A stretch of 64,000 bases of DNA from Hyperoodon ampullatus (Eukaryota > Chordata > Mammalia > Artiodactyla > Ziphiidae), in the NCBI GenBank assembly GCA_949752795.1, contig CATKHW010000549.1, positions 1,302,001 through 1,366,000 on the forward strand. The letters are read 5' to 3'. Numbering within the stretch: the first letter of the stretch is position 1; each line of letters begins with the position of its first letter. Positions 24,599 through 38,499 of this stretch are shown in pieces. A program made the translations under genes and the position numbers. Under the pieces are notes generated by a model. The model did not search any database and was not told where the DNA came from. It worked only from the letters and a program-made list of their open reading frames with translations.

Positions 24599-26334
24599 TT
24601 GGCCAAAAAGGGCGTATGAGTTTTCTCCTGAATATATTCAGGAGAAAACGCATACGCCCTTTTTGGCCAAGCAAGTAAGTGGGCAATGCAAATCTGCACT
24701 ACAAAGAAGTATCACTTCCCACCGGTCAAAAGGGACATCCACAAAATGTGTAAAAACCAGAAAGGCAAGAGAGGCCCTGGAGAACAGTGAGCCTTGTTAT
24801 GCTGATGGGCGGGATATAAATTGCCAACTGTCTCACTGGAGGAGTGCATTGTGTTCCCTAAAACAAAAAACAACAGAGCTACAGAGACAAGGGCACTTCC
24901 AGTCTAGGGAATATACCTTGGGAAAACTGAAAATCAATAAGACAGAGCCACCCCAAAATTTAGGGCTGCACTGCTTACAAGGACCTCAACTTGAGTACAC
25001 CTTAAATATCCCAGGAAATATAAAAATGGTTCAAAAAATTGCGGTACTTACGTACGATGGAATATCCCTCAGCCATGAAATCAATGTCATAAGACCAGTA
25101 GCAGCAAAATGGGTGGATTCAGGTACGATGATTCTAAGTGAAATAAGTCACACAGAAAAAGAAACTTATCATAAGATATCACTTATGAAGATCCTGTAAA
25201 CATGGCTACACTTGAACTGAGTTAGGAAAGAGAACAGTGTCTCACATTTAGAAAACACTCCTATGCCTGCTTAAGGGGGAAGGAGAGGTGGGGTGATGCA
25301 TAAAACCAGAGTTTGATATAAGCACAGGTACTGTTCCAAAAACCAACTATAGAATAGACAAGACCTACACCTTCCGCAGTGAAAGGGACTCAAATCCCAT
25401 ATTTCCCGCAGAGGAATATATCTGACTAGTAAGAATCTTAAAACCTATGTATTGATATGTCTCCGTAAGGGAGTCAAGTGTGTCTAGACTGGCATAAACA
25501 TGGCAGCGAGAATCAGCTCAAACCCACTATAAAAAGGAATTTCAAAAACAAAACAAAAAAACTGGGAAATTCTTTTCAATTCCTTCAGGGTCTCTGATGA
25601 AACCTGGAATGAACCTATCTACAATGACAGCTGAATGTGGCATAAGGAGGGACACTTGGGACTGAGACGATTGGTAAGATTGGGTGAGCAAATGCAGACC
25701 CTTTAAAGCACAAATGCCTGGCACCCATTCCATGGGTCCCAACTCTCCAGGTTGAAGGGAATATTACTACAGCTATAACATGTACGGGAAACCTAGAGAA
25801 CGGACACACTGTGAATACGAAAGGTTTCTAAAACTCAACGAATAGTCCCTCTCCTGGTGCTCCGCTTTGACTTTACATCTGCTTTACTATCAACCTCCCA
25901 ACTTGGAGAGACAGCCCCTTTAACCTCCTGGTTCGCACAGGTTTCCAATTTGGCAGAAGGTGAAAGGGAAGAGGGACAACCAATGAGAGAGTAGCTGCTA
26001 GGCATTTGAACGGGCACATATCACTTTAATTTCCGGCAGGAAGAATAATTAACCAAAGTCTCAGACCCCCACCGGGAACCAGCATAGGTCCTGAACCAAA
26101 ATTTTGGACTTGCGGTCAGCTCACCAAAAACGAGTTGAAAAATGGAGCTCAGGGGCACAGCAATTCACAAACTGATCGAGTAATAAAGGACAACTATCGT
26201 CCAAAAATCTGTTGAGGGAAGGCAACGAGGCAGACTTGAAAGCGAGGCAGCATAGCAGGAAACAGATTTCAAGAGGTACATTGGAATCGCCTTTAAAGCA
26301 CAGGAACAGGGGCACAACTTCGACAATGATGCAC
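24599..26334 (+). repeat. Satellite unit U8
   Basis: 1,736 bp. The palindrome (24,599-24,670) has one mismatch (left ATGAGTT). A small deletion turns AAACAAGTAAAGAACAGAG into AAACAAAAAACAACAGAG near 24,861, which joins two ORF2 frames. Confidence 0.96.
24663..25199 (+). pseudogene. Longest re-opened L1 ORF2 frame, 178 codons (U8)
   Basis: A deletion near 24,861 removes the stop and frame break found in other units, so two ORF2-derived pieces read through: QLSHWRSALCSLKQK, then the run ending in MILSEISHTEKETYHKISL before the stop. It begins inside the palindrome's right arm. It lacks the endonuclease and reverse transcriptase domains of ORF2, so I regard it as a chance re-opening and not a gene. 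Confidence 0.8.
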
Positions 26335-28071
26335 TTGGCCAAAAAGGGCGTATGCGTTTTCCCCTGAATATATTCAGGAGAAAACGCATACGCCCTTTTT
26401 GGCCAAGCAAGCAAGCGGGCAATGCAAATCTGCACTACAAAGAAGTATCACTTCCCACCGGTCAAAAGGGACATCCACAAAATGTGTAAAAACCAGAAAG
26501 ACAAGACAGGCCCTGGAGAAGAGGGTGCCTTGTTATGCTGATGGGCGGGATGTAAATTGCCAACTGCCTCTCTGGAAGAGTGCATTGTGTTCCCTAAAAC
26601 AAGTAAACAACAGAGCTACAGAGCCAAGGGCACTTCCAGTCTAGGGAATATTCCTTGGGAAAACTGAAAATCAATAAGACAGAGCCACCCCAAAATTTAG
26701 GGCTGCACTGCTTACAAGGACCTCAACTTGGGTACACCTTAAATATCCCAGGAAATATAAAAATGGTTCAAAAAATTGTGGTACTTACATACGATGGAAT
26801 ATCCCTCAGCCATGAAATCAATGTCATAAGACCAGTAGCAGCAAAATGGGTGGATTCAGGTACGATGATTATAAGTGAAATAAGTCACACAGAAAAAGAA
26901 ACTTATCATAAGATATCACTTATGAAGATCCTGTAAACATGGCTACACTTGAACTGAGTTAGGAAAGAGAAGAGTGTATCACATTTAGAAAACACTCCTA
27001 TGCCTGCTTAAGGGGGAAGGAGAGGTGGGGTGATGCATAAAACCAGAGTTTGATATAAGCACAGGTACCATTCCAAAAACCAACAATAGAATAGACAAGA
27101 CCTACACCTTCCGCAGTGAAAGGGACTCAAATCCCATATTTCCCGCAGAGGAATATATCTGACTAGTAAGAATCTTAAAACCTATGTATTGATATGTCTC
27201 CGTAAGGGAATCAAGTGTGTCTAGACTGGCATAAGCATGGCAGCGAGAATCAGCTCAAACCCACTATAAAAAGGAATTTCAAAAACAAAACAAAAAAACT
27301 GGGAAATTCTTTTCAATTCCTTCAGGGTCTCTGATGAAACCTGGAATGACCCTATCTACAATGACAGCTGGATGTGGCATAAGGAGGGACACTTGGGACT
27401 GAGACGATTGGTGAGATTGGGTGGGCAAATGCAGACCCTTTAAAGCACAAATGCCTGGCACCCATTCCATGGGTCCCAACTCTCCAGGTTGAATGGAATA
27501 TTACTACAGTTATAACATGTACGGGAAACCTAGAGAATGGACACACTGTGAATACGAAAGATTTCTAAAACTCAACGAATAGTCCCTCGCCTGGTGCTCC
27601 GCTTTGATTTTACATCTGCTTTACTATCAACCTCCCAACTTGGAGAGACAGCCCCTTTAACCTCCTGGTTCGCACAGGTTGCCAATTTGGCAGAGGATGA
27701 AAGGGAAGAGGGAGAACCAATGAGATAGTAGCTGTTAGGCATTTGAACGGGCACATATCACTTTAATTTCCGGCAGGAAGAAGAATTAACCAAAGCCTCT
27801 GCCCCCCACCGGGAACCAGCATAGGTCCTGAACCAAAATTTTGGACTTGCGGTCAGCTCACCAAAAACGAGTTGAAAAATGGAGCTCAGGGGCACAGCAA
27901 TTCACAAACTGGCCGAGTAATAAAGGACAACTATCGTCCAAAAATCTGTTGAGGGAAGGCAACGAGGCAGACTTGAAAGCGAGGCAGAATAGCAGGAAAC
28001 AGATTTCAAGAGGTACGTTGGAATCGCCTTTAAATCACAGGAAGAGGGGCACAACTTCGACAATGATGCAC
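26335..28071 (+). repeat. Satellite unit U9
   Basis: 1,737 bp. The palindrome (26,335-26,406) has one mismatch (left TTTTCCCCTG). It lacks the deletion found in the units on both sides (reads AAACAAGTAAACAACAG). Its TTTTCAATTCC and CTTTAATTTCCGGCAGG variants are shared with the 3' half of U8. Confidence 0.96.
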
Positions 28072-29809
28072 TTGGCCAAAAAGGGCGTATGCGTTTTCTC
28101 CTGAATATATTCAGGAGAAAACGCATACGCCCTTTTTGGCCAAGCAAGCAAGCGGGCAATGCAAATCTGCACTACAAAGAAGTATCACTTCCCACCGGTC
28201 AAAAGGGACATCCACAAAATGTGTAAAAACCAGAAAGGCAAGACAGGCCCTGGAGAACAGGGAGCCTTGTTATGCTGATGGGCGGGATGTAAATTGCCAA
28301 CTGCCTCTCTGGAGGAGTGCATTGTGTTCCCTAAAACAAAAAACAACAGAGCTACAGAGCCAAGGGCACTTCCTGTCTAGGGAATATTCCTTGGGAAAAC
28401 TGAATATCAATAAGACAGAGCCACCCAAAAATTTAGGGCTGCACTGCTTACAAGGACCTCAACTTGGGTACACCTTAAATATCCCAGGAAATATAAAAAT
28501 GGTTCAAAAAATTGTGGTACTTACGTACGATGGAATATCCCTCAGCCATGAAATCAATGTCATAAGACCAGTAGCAGCAAAATGGGTGGATTCAGGTACG
28601 ATGATACTAAGTGAAATAAGTCACACAGAAAAAGAAACTTATCATAAGATATCACTTATGAAGATCCTGTAAACATGGCTACACTTGAACTGAGTTAGGA
28701 AAGAGAACTGTGTCTCACATTTAGAAAACACTCTTATGCCTGCTTAAGGGGGAAGGAGAGGTGGGGTGATGCATAAAACCAGAGTTTGATATAAGCACAG
28801 GTACCGTTCCAAAAACCAACTATGGAATAGACAAGACCTACACCTTCCTCAGTGAAAGGGACTCAAAACCCCATATTTCCCGCAGAGGAATATATCTGAC
28901 GAGTAAGAATCTTAAAACCTATGGATTGATATGTCTCCGTAAGGGAATCAAGTGTGTCTAGACTGGCATAAACATGGCAGCGAGAATCAGCTCAAACCCA
29001 CTATAAAAAGGAATTTCAAAAACAAAACAAAAAAACTGGGAAATTCTTTACAATTCCTTCAGGGTCTCTGATGAAACCTGGAATGACCCTATCTACAACG
29101 ACAGCTGGTTGTGGCATAAGGAGGGACATGTGGGACTGAGACGATTGGTGAGAGTCGGTGAGCAAATGCAGACCCTTTAAATCAATAATGCATGACACCC
29201 TTTCCATGGGTCCCAACTCTCCAGGTTGAAGGGAATATTACTAGAGCTATAACATGTACGGGAAACCTAGAGAACGGACACACTGTGAATACGAAAGGTT
29301 TCTAAAACTCAACGAATAGTCCCTCTCCTGGTGCTCTGGTTTGACTTTCCATCTGCTTTACTATCAACCTCCCAACTTGGAGAGACAGCCCCTTTAACCT
29401 CCTGGTTCGCACAGGTTGCCAATTTGGCAGAGGATTAAAGGGAAGAGGGAGAACCAATGAGAGAGTAGCTATTAGGCATTTGGACGGGCACATATCACTG
29501 TAATTTCCCAGCAGGAAGAAGAATTAACCAAAGTCTCAGCCACCCACCGGGAACCAGCATAGGTCCTGAACCAAAATTTTGGACTTGCGGTCAGCTCACC
29601 AAAAACGAGTTGAAAAATGGAGCTCAGGGGCACAGCAATTCACAAACTGGCTGAGTAATAAAGGACAACTATCGTCCAAAAATCTGTTGAGGGAAGGAAA
29701 CGAGGCGGACTTGAAAGCGAGGCAGAATAGCAGTAAACAGATTTCAAGAGGTATGTTGGAATCGCCTTTAAAGCACAGGAAGAGGGGCACAACTTCGACA
29801 ATGATGCAC
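28072..29809 (+). repeat. Satellite unit U10
   Basis: 1,738 bp. Perfect palindrome (28,072-28,143). It carries the same AAACAAAAAACAACAGAG deletion as U8, about 3,477 bp away, with U9 unaffected between them. Confidence 0.96.
28136..28672 (+). pseudogene. Re-opened L1 ORF2 frame, 178 codons (U10)
   Basis: Same read-through as at 24,663-25,199 and caused by the same deletion, so the event happened once and was copied. Only the C-terminal part of ORF2 is represented; no catalytic domain. Confidence 0.8.
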
Positions 29810-31547
29810 TTGGCTAAAAAGGGCGTATGCGTTTTCTCCTGAATATATTCAGGAGAAAACGCATACGCCCTTTTTGGCCAAGCAAACAAGCGGGCAATGC
29901 AAATCTGCACTACAAAGAAGTATCACTTCCCACCGTTCAAAAGGGACATCCAAAAAATGTGTAAAAACCAGAAAGGCAAGACAGGCTGTGGAGAAGAGGG
30001 AACATTGTTATGCTGATGGGCGGGATGTAAATTGCCAACTGCCTCTCTGGAGGAGTGCATTGTGTTCCCTAAAACAAGTAAACAACAGAGCTACAGAGCC
30101 AAGGGCACTTCCAGTCTAGGGAATATACCTTGGGAAACCTGAAAATCAATAAGACAGAGCCACCCCAAAATTTAGGGCTGCAGTGCTTACAAGGACCTCA
30201 ACTTGGGTACACCTTAAATATTCCAGGAAATATAAAAATGGTTCAAAAAATTGTGGTACTTACGTACGATGGAATATCCCTCAGCCATGAAATCAATGTC
30301 ATAAGACCAGTAGCAGCAAAATGGGTGGATTCAGGTACGATGATTCTAAGTGAAATAAGTCACACAGAAAAAGAAACTTATCATAAGATATCACTTATGA
30401 AGATCCTGTAAACATAGTTACACTTGAACTGAGTTAGGAAAGAGAACTGTGTCTCACATTTAGAAAAGACTCTTATGCCTGCTTAAGGGGGAAGGAGAGG
30501 TGGGGTGATGCATAAAACGAGAGTTTGGTATAAGCACAGGTACCGTTCCAAAAACCAACTATGGAATAGACAAGACCTACACCTTCCTCAGTGAAAGGGA
30601 CTCAAAACCCCATATTTCCCGCAGAGGAATATATCTGACTAGTAAGAATCTTAAAACCTTTGTATTGATATGTCTCCGTAAGGGAATCAAGTGTGTCTAG
30701 ACTGGCATAAACATGGCAGCGAGAATCAGCTCAAACCCACTATAAAAAGGAATTTCAAAAACAAAACAAAAAAACTGGGAAATTCTTTACAATTCCTTCA
30801 GGGTCTCTGATGAAACCTGGAATGACCCTATCTATAACGACAGCTGGATGTGGCATAAGGCTGGACAGTTGGGACTGAGAGGATTGGTGAGAGTGGGTGA
30901 GCAAATGCAGACCCTTTAAAGCAATAATGCATGGCACCCATTCCATGGGTCCCAACTCTCCAGGTTGAAGGGAATATTACTACAGTTATAACATGTACGG
31001 GAAACCTAGAGAACGGACACACTGTGAATACGAAAGGTTTCTAAAACTCAACGTATAGTCCCTCTCCTGGTGCTCCGGTTTCACTTTCCATCTGCTTTAC
31101 TATCAACCTCCCAACTTGGAGAGACAGCCCCTTTAACCTCCTGGTTCGCACAGGTTTCCAATTTGGCAGAGGATGAAAGGGAAGAGGGAGAACCAATGAG
31201 AGAGTAGCTGTTAGGCATTTGGACGGGCACATATCACTGTAATTTCCCGGCAGGAAGAAGAATTAACCAAAGTCTCAGCCACCCACCGGGAACAAGAATA
31301 GGTCCTGAACCAAAATTTCGGACTTGCGGTCAGCTCACCAAAAACGAGTTGAAAAATGGAGCTCAGGGCACAGCAATTCACAAACTGGCCGAGTAATAAA
31401 GGACAACTATCGTCCAAAAATCTGTTGAGGGAAGGCAACGAGGCAGACTTGAAAGCGAGGCAGAATAGCAGGAAACAGATTTCAAGAGGTACGTTGGAAT
31501 CGCCTTTAAAACACAGGAAGAGGGGCACAACTTCGACAATGATGCAA
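29810..31547 (+). repeat. Satellite unit U11 (type A)
   Basis: 1,738 bp. The palindrome (29,810-29,881) has one mismatch (left GGCTAAAAAG). Type A marks as listed for the dimer; unique CCAAAAAATGTG near 29,951 and GGCTGTGGAG near 29,984. Confidence 0.95.
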
Positions 31548-33285
31548 TTGGCCAAAAAGGGCGTATGCGTTTTCTCCTGAATATATTCAGGAGAAAACGC
31601 ATACGCCCTTTTTGTCCAAGCAAACAAGCGGGCAATGCAAATCTGCACTACAAAGAAGTATCACTTCCCACCAGTCAAAAGGGACATCCACAAAATGTGT
31701 AAAAACCAGAAAGGCAAGACAGGCCCTGGAGAACAGGGAACATTGTTATGCTGATGGGCGGGATGAAAATTGCCAACTGCCTCTCTGGAGGAGTGCATTG
31801 TGTTCCCTAAAACAAGTAAAGAGCAGAGCTACAGAGCCAAGGGCACTTCCAGTCTAGGGAATATACCTTGGGAAACCTGAAAATCAATAAGACAGAGCCA
31901 CCCCAAAATTTAGGGCTGCACTGCTTACAAGGACCTCAACTTGGGTACACCTTAAATATCCCAGGAAATATAAAAATGGTTCAAAAAATTGTGGTACTTA
32001 CGTACGATGGAATATCCCTCAGCCATGAAATCAATGTCATAAGACCAGTAGCAGCAAAATGGGTGGATTCAGGTACGATGATTCTAAGTGAAATAAGTCA
32101 CACAGAAAAAGAAACTTATCATAAGATATCACTTATGAAGATCCTGTAAACATGGCTTCACTTGAACTGAGTAAGGAAAGAGAACAGTGTCTCACATTTA
32201 GAAAACACTCTGATGCCTCCTTAAAGGGGAAGGAGAGGTGGGGTGATGCATAAAACCAGAGTTTGATATAAGTACAGGTACCGTTCCAAAAACCAACTAT
32301 GGAATAGACAAGACCTACTCCTTCCCCAGTGAAAGGGACTCAAAACCCCATATTTCCCGCAGAGGAATATATCTGACTAGTAAGAATCTTAAAACCTATG
32401 TATTGATATGTCTCCGTAAGGGAATCAAGTGTGTCTAGACTGGCATAAACATGGCAGCGAGAATCAGCTCAAACCCACTATAAAAAGGAATTTCAAAAAC
32501 AAAACAAAAAAACTGGGAAATTCTTTACAATTCCTTCAGGGTCTCTGATGAAACCTGGAATGACCCTATCGACAACGACAGCTGGATGTGGCATAAGAAA
32601 GGACACTTGGGACTGAGACGATTGGTGAGAATGGGTGAGCAAATGCATACCCTTTATAGCACAAATGCCTGGCACCCATTCCATGGGTACCAACTCTCCA
32701 GGTTGAAGGGAATATTACTACAGCTATAACATGTACGGGAAACCTAGAGAACGGACACACTGTGAATACGAAAGGTTTATAAAACTCAACGAATAGTCCC
32801 TCTCCTGGTGCTCCGGTTTGACTTTCCATCTGCTTTACTATCAACCTCCCAACTTGGAGAGACAGCCCGTTTAACCTCCTGGTTCGCACAGGTTGGAATT
32901 TGGCAGAGGATGAAAGGGAAGAGGGAGAACCAATGAGAGAGTAGCTGTTAGGCATTTGGACGGGCACATATCACTGTAATTTCCCAGCAGGAAGAAGAAT
33001 TAACCAAAGTCTCAGCCACCCACCGGGAACCAGCATAGGTCCTGAACCAAAATTTTGGACTTGCGGTCAGCTCACCAAAAACGAGTTGAAAAATGGAGCT
33101 CAGGGGCACAGCAATTCACAAACTGGCCGAGTAATAAAGGACAACTATCGTCCAAAAATCTGTTGAGGGAAGGAAACGAGGCGGACTTGAAAGCGAGGCA
33201 GAATAGCAGGAAACAGATTTCAAGAGGTACGTTGGAATCGCCTTTAAAGCACAGGAAGAGGGGCACAACTTCGACAATGATGCAC
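31548..33285 (+). repeat. Satellite unit U12 (type B)
   Basis: 1,738 bp. The palindrome (31,548-31,619) has one mismatch (right TTTTTGTCC). The base before the left arm is A (CAATTGG), so the outer C/G pair is lost, as in all palindromes that follow an A unit. Confidence 0.95.
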
Positions 33286-35023
33286 TTGGCCAAAAAGGGC
33301 GTTTGCGTTTTCTCCTGAATATATTCAGGAGAAAACGCATACGCCCTTTTTGGCCAAGCAAACAAGCGGGCAATGCAAATCTGCACTACAAAGAAGTATC
33401 ACTTCCCACCGTTCAAAAGGGACATCCACAAAATGTGTAAAAACCAGAAAGGCAAGACAGGCCGTGGAGAAGAGGGAACATTGTTATGCTGATGGGCGGG
33501 ATGTAAATTGCCAACTGCCTCTCTGGAGGAGTGCATTGTGTTCCCTAAAACAAGTAAACAACAGAGCTACAGAGCCAAGGGCACTTCCAGTCTAGGGAAT
33601 ATACCTTGGGAAACCTGAAAATCAATAAGACAGAGCCACCCCAAAATTTAGGGCTGCAGTGCTTACAAGGACCTCAACTTGGGTACACCTTAAATATCCC
33701 AGGAAATATAAAAATGGTTCAAAAAATTGTGGTACTTACGTACGATGGAATATCCCTCAGCCATGAAATCAATGTCATAAGACCAGTAGCAGCAAAATGG
33801 GTGGATTCAGGTACGATGATTCTAAGTGAAATAAGTCACACAGAAAAAGAAACTTATCATAAGATATCACTTATGAAGATCCTGTAAACATAGTTACACT
33901 TGAACTGAGTTAGGAAAGAGAACTGTGTCTCACATTTAGAAAAGACTCTTATGCCTGCTTAAGGGGGAAGGAGAGGTGGGGTGATGCATAAAACGAGAGT
34001 TTGGTATAAGCACAGGTACCGTTCCAAAACCAACTATGGAATAGACAAGACCTACACCTTCCTCAGTGAAAGGGACTCAAAACCCCATATTTCCCGCAGA
34101 GGAATATATCTGACTAGTAAGAATCTTAAAACCTTTGTATTGATATGTCTCCGTAAGGGAATCAAGTGTGTCTAGACTGGCATAAACATGGCAGCGAGAA
34201 TCAGCTCAAACCCACTATAAAAAGGAATTTCAAAAACAAAACAAAAAAACTGGGAAATTCTTTACAATTCCTTCAGGGTCTCTGATGAAACCTGGAATGA
34301 CCCTATCTATAATGACAGCTGGATGTGGCATAAGGCTGGACAGTTGGGACTGAGAGGATTGGTGAGAGTGGGTGAGCAAATGCAGACCCTTTAAAGCAAT
34401 AATGCATGGCACCCATTCCATGGGTCCCAACTCTCCAGGTTGAAGGGAATATTACTACAGTTATAACATGTACGGGAAACCTAGAGAACGGACACACTGT
34501 GAATACGAAAGGTTTCTAAAACTCAACGTATAGTCCCTCTCCTGGTGCTCCGGTTTCACTTTCCATCTGCTTTACTATCAACCTCCCAACTTGGAGAGAC
34601 AGCCCCTTTAACCTCCTGGTTCGCACAGGTTTCCAATTTGGCAGAGGATGAAAGGGAAGAGGGAGAACCAATGAGAGAGTAGCTGTTAGGCATTTGGACG
34701 GGCACATATCACTGTAATTTCCCGGCAGGAAGAAGAATTAACCAAAGTCTCAGCCACCCACCGGGAACAAGAATAGGTCCTGAACCAAAATTTCGGACTT
34801 GCGGTCAGCTCACCAAAAACGAGTTGAAAAATGGAGCTCAGGGGCACAGCAATTCACAAACTGGCCGAGTAATAAAGGACAACTATCGTCCAAAAATCTG
34901 TTGAGGGAAGGCAACGAGGCAGACTTGAAAGCGAGGCAGAATAGCAGGAAACAGATTTCAAGAGGTACGTTGGAATCGCCTTTAAAACACAGGAAGAGGG
35001 GCACAACTTCGACAATGATGCAA
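33286..35023 (+). repeat. Satellite unit U13 (type A)
   Basis: 1,738 bp. The palindrome (33,286-33,357) has one mismatch, left GGCGTTTGCG, which marks every palindrome that follows a B unit (also 36,762, 40,238 and 41,976). Confidence 0.95.
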
Positions 35024-36761
35024 TTGGCCAAAAAGGGCGTATGCGTTTTCTCCTGAATATATTCAGGAGAAAACGCATACGCCCTTTTTGGCCAAGCAAA
35101 CAAGCGGGCAATGCAAATCTGCACTACAAAGAAGTATCACTTCCCACCAGTCAAAAGGGACATCCACAAAATGTGTAAAAACCAGAAAGGCAAGACAGGC
35201 CCTGGAGAACAGGGAACATTGTTATGCTGATGGGCGGGATGAAAATTGCCAACTGCCTCTCTGGAGGAGTGCATTGTGTTCCCTAAAACAAGTAAAGAGC
35301 AGAGCTACAGAGCCAAGGGCACTTCCAGTCTAGGGAATATACCTTGGGAAACCTGAAAATCAATAAGACAGAGCCACCCCAAAATTTAGGGCTGCACTGC
35401 TTACAAGGACCTCAACTTGGGTACACCTTAAATATCCCAGGAAATATAAAAATGGTTCAAAAAATTGTGGTACTTACGTACGATGGAATATCCCTCAGCC
35501 ATGAAATCAATGTCATAAGACCAGTAGCAGCAAAATGGGTGGATTCAGGTACGATGATTCTAAGTGAAATAAGTCACACAGAAAAAGAAACTTATCATAA
35601 GATATCACTTATGAAGATCCTGTAAACATGGCTTCACTTGAACTGAGTAAGGAAAGAGAACAGTGTCTCACATTTAGAAAACACTCTGATGCCTCCTTAA
35701 AGGGGAAGGAGAGGTGGGGTGATGCATAAAACCAGAGTTTGATATAAGTACAGGTACCGTTCCAAAAACCAACTATGGAATAGACAAGACCTACTCCTTC
35801 CCCAGTGAAAGGGACTCAAAACCCCATATTTCCCGCAGAGGAATATATCTGACTAGTAAGAATCTTAAAACCTATGTATTGATATGTCTCCGTAAGGGAA
35901 TCAAGTGTGTCTAGACTGGCATAAACATGGCAGCGAGAATCAGCTCAAACCCACTATAAAAAGGAATTTCAAAAACAAAACAAAAAAACTGGGAAATTCT
36001 TTACAATTCCTTCAGGGTCTCTGATGAAACCTGGAATGACCCTATCGACAACGACAGCTGGATGTGGCATAAGAAAGGACACTTGGGACTGAGACGATTG
36101 GTGAGAATGGGTGAGCAAATGCATACCCTTTATAGCACAAATGCCTGGCACCCATTCCATGGGTACCAACTCTCCAGGTTGAAGGGAATATTACTACAGC
36201 TATAACATGTACGGGAAACCTAGAGAACGGACACACTGTGAATACGAAAGGTTTCTAAAACTCAACGAATAGTCCCTCTCCTGGTGCTCCGGTTTGACTT
36301 TCCATCTGCTTTACTATCAACCTCCCAACTTGGAGAGACAGCCCGTTTAACCTCCTGGTTCGCACAGGTTGGAATTTGGCAGAGGATGAAAGGGAAGAGG
36401 GAGAACCAATGAGAGAGTAGCTGTTAGGCATTTGGACGGGCACATATCACTGTAATTTCCCAGCAGGAAGAAGAATTAACCAAAGTCTCAGCCACCCACC
36501 GGGAACCAGCATAGGTCCTGAACCAAAATTTTGGACTTGCGGTCAGCTCACCAAAAACGAGTTGAAAAATGGAGCTCAGGGGCACAGCAATTCACAAACT
36601 GGCCGAGTAATAAAGGACAACTATCGTCCAAAAATCTGTTGAGGGAAGGAAACGAGGCGGACTTGAAAGCGAGGCAGAATAGCAGGAAACAGATTTCAAG
36701 AGGTACGTTGGAATCGCCTTTAAAGCACAGGAAGAGGGGCACAACTTCGACAATGATGCAC
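35024..36761 (+). repeat. Satellite unit U14 (type B)
   Basis: 1,738 bp. The palindrome (35,024-35,095) is perfect over 72 bp, without the extra outer pair. Confidence 0.95.
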
Positions 36762-38499
36762 TTGGCCAAAAAGGGCGTTTGCGTTTTCTCCTGAATATAT
36801 TCAGGAGAAAACGCATACGCCCTTTTTGGCCAAGCAAACAAGCGGGCAATGCAAATCTGCACTACAAAGAAGTATCACTTCCCACCGTTCAAAAGGGACA
36901 TCCACAAAATGTGTAAAAACCAGAAAGGCAAGACAGGCCGTGGAGAAGAGGGAACATTGTTATGCTGATGGGCGGGATGTAAATTGCCAACTGCCTCTCT
37001 GGAGGAGTGCATTGTGTTCCCTAAAACAAGTAAACAACAGAGCTACAGAGCCAAGGGCACTTCCAGTCTAGGGAATATACCTTGGGAAACCTGAAAATCA
37101 ATAAGACAGAGCCACCCCAAAATTTAGGGCTGCAGTGCTTACAAGGACCTCAACTTGGGTACACCTTAAATATCCCAGGAAATATAAAAATGGTTCAAAA
37201 AATTGTGGTACTTACGTACGATGGAATATCCCTCAGCCATGAAATCAATGTCATAAGACCAGTAGCAGCAAAATGGGTGGATTCAGGTACGATGATTCTA
37301 AGTGAAATAAGTCACACAGAAAAAGAAACTTATCATAAGATATCACTTATGAAGATCCTGTAAACATAGTTACACTTGAACTGAGTTAGGAAAGAGAACT
37401 GTGTCTCACATTTAGAAAAGACTCTTATGCCTGCTTAAGGGGGAAGGAGAGGTGGGGTGATGCATAAAACGAGAGTTTGGTATAAGCACAGGTACCGTTC
37501 CAAAACCAACTATGGAATAGACAAGACCTACACCTTCCTCAGTGAAAGGGACTCAAAACCCCATATTTCCCGCAGAGGAATATATCTGACTAGTAAGAAT
37601 CTTAAAACCTTTGTATTGATATGTCTCCGTAAGGGAATCAAGTGTGTCTAGACTGGCATAAACATGGCAGCGAGAATCAGCTCAAACCCACTATAAAAAG
37701 GAATTTCAAAAACAAAACAAAAAAACTGGGAAATTCTTTACAATTCCTTCAGGGTCTCTGATGAAACCTGGAATGACCCTATCTATAATGACAGCTGGAT
37801 GTGGCATAAGGCTGGACAGTTGGGACTGAGAGGATTGGTGAGAGTGGGTGAGCAAATGCAGACCCTTTAAAGCAATAATGCATGGCACCCATTCCATGGG
37901 TCCCAACTCTCCAGGTTGAAGGGAATATTACTACAGTTATAACATGTACGGGAAACCTAGAGAACGGACACACTGTGAATACGAAAGGTTTCTAAAACTC
38001 AACGTATAGTCCCTCTCCTGGTGCTCCGGTTTCACTTTCCATCTGCTTTACTATCAACCTCCCAACTTGGAGAGACAGCCCCTTTAACCTCCTGGTTCGC
38101 ACAGGTTTCCAATTTGGCAGAGGATGAAAGGGAAGAGGGAGAACCAATGAGAGAGTAGCTGTTAGGCATTTGGACGGGCACATATCACTGTAATTTCCCG
38201 GCAGGAAGAAGAATTAACCAAAGTCTCAGCCACCCACCGGGAACAAGAATAGGTCCTGAACCAAAATTTCGGACTTGCGGTAAACTCACCAAAAACGAGT
38301 TGAAAAATGGAGCTCAGGGGCACAGCAATTCACAAACTGGCCGAGTAATAAAGGACAACTATCGTCCAAAAATCTGTTGAGGGAAGGCAACGAGGCAGAC
38401 TTGAAAGCGAGGCAGAATAGCAGGAAACAGATTTCAAGAGGTACGTTGGAATCGCCTTTAAAACACAGGAAGAGGGGCACAACTTCGACAATGATGCAA
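36762..38499 (+). repeat. Satellite unit U15 (type A)
   Basis: 1,738 bp. The palindrome (36,762-36,833) has the single GTTTGCG mismatch. Near its 3' end the TCAGCTCACC phrase is TAAACTCACC, which removes the usual open frame there. Confidence 0.95.

Larger units (their letters stand above)
29810..33285 (+). repeat. Higher-order dimer 1 (U11 + U12), 3,476 bp
   Basis: First of three A+B dimers. The A unit carries CCGTTCAAAAGGG, CTGCAGTGCT, ACATAGTTACACTTG, AAAAGACTCTTATG and AACGAGAGTTTGG. The B unit carries GGATGAAAATTGCC, ACATGGCTTCACTTG, ACTCTGATGCCTCC, ATCGACAACG, GCATACCCTTTATAGC and a deletion giving GGTTGGAATTTGGC. This copy differs from the next two at a few sites, for example the loss of one G in CAGGGCACAGC (about 31,369) balanced by one extra A at about 30,550. 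Confidence 0.93.
33286..36761 (+). repeat. Higher-order dimer 2 (U13 + U14), 3,476 bp
   Basis: Exactly the same length as its neighbours and nearly identical to dimer 3. I noticed only a handful of differences, for example TCAGCTCACC here versus TAAACTCACC at 38,280. Identity is well over 99% by eye. Confidence 0.94.
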
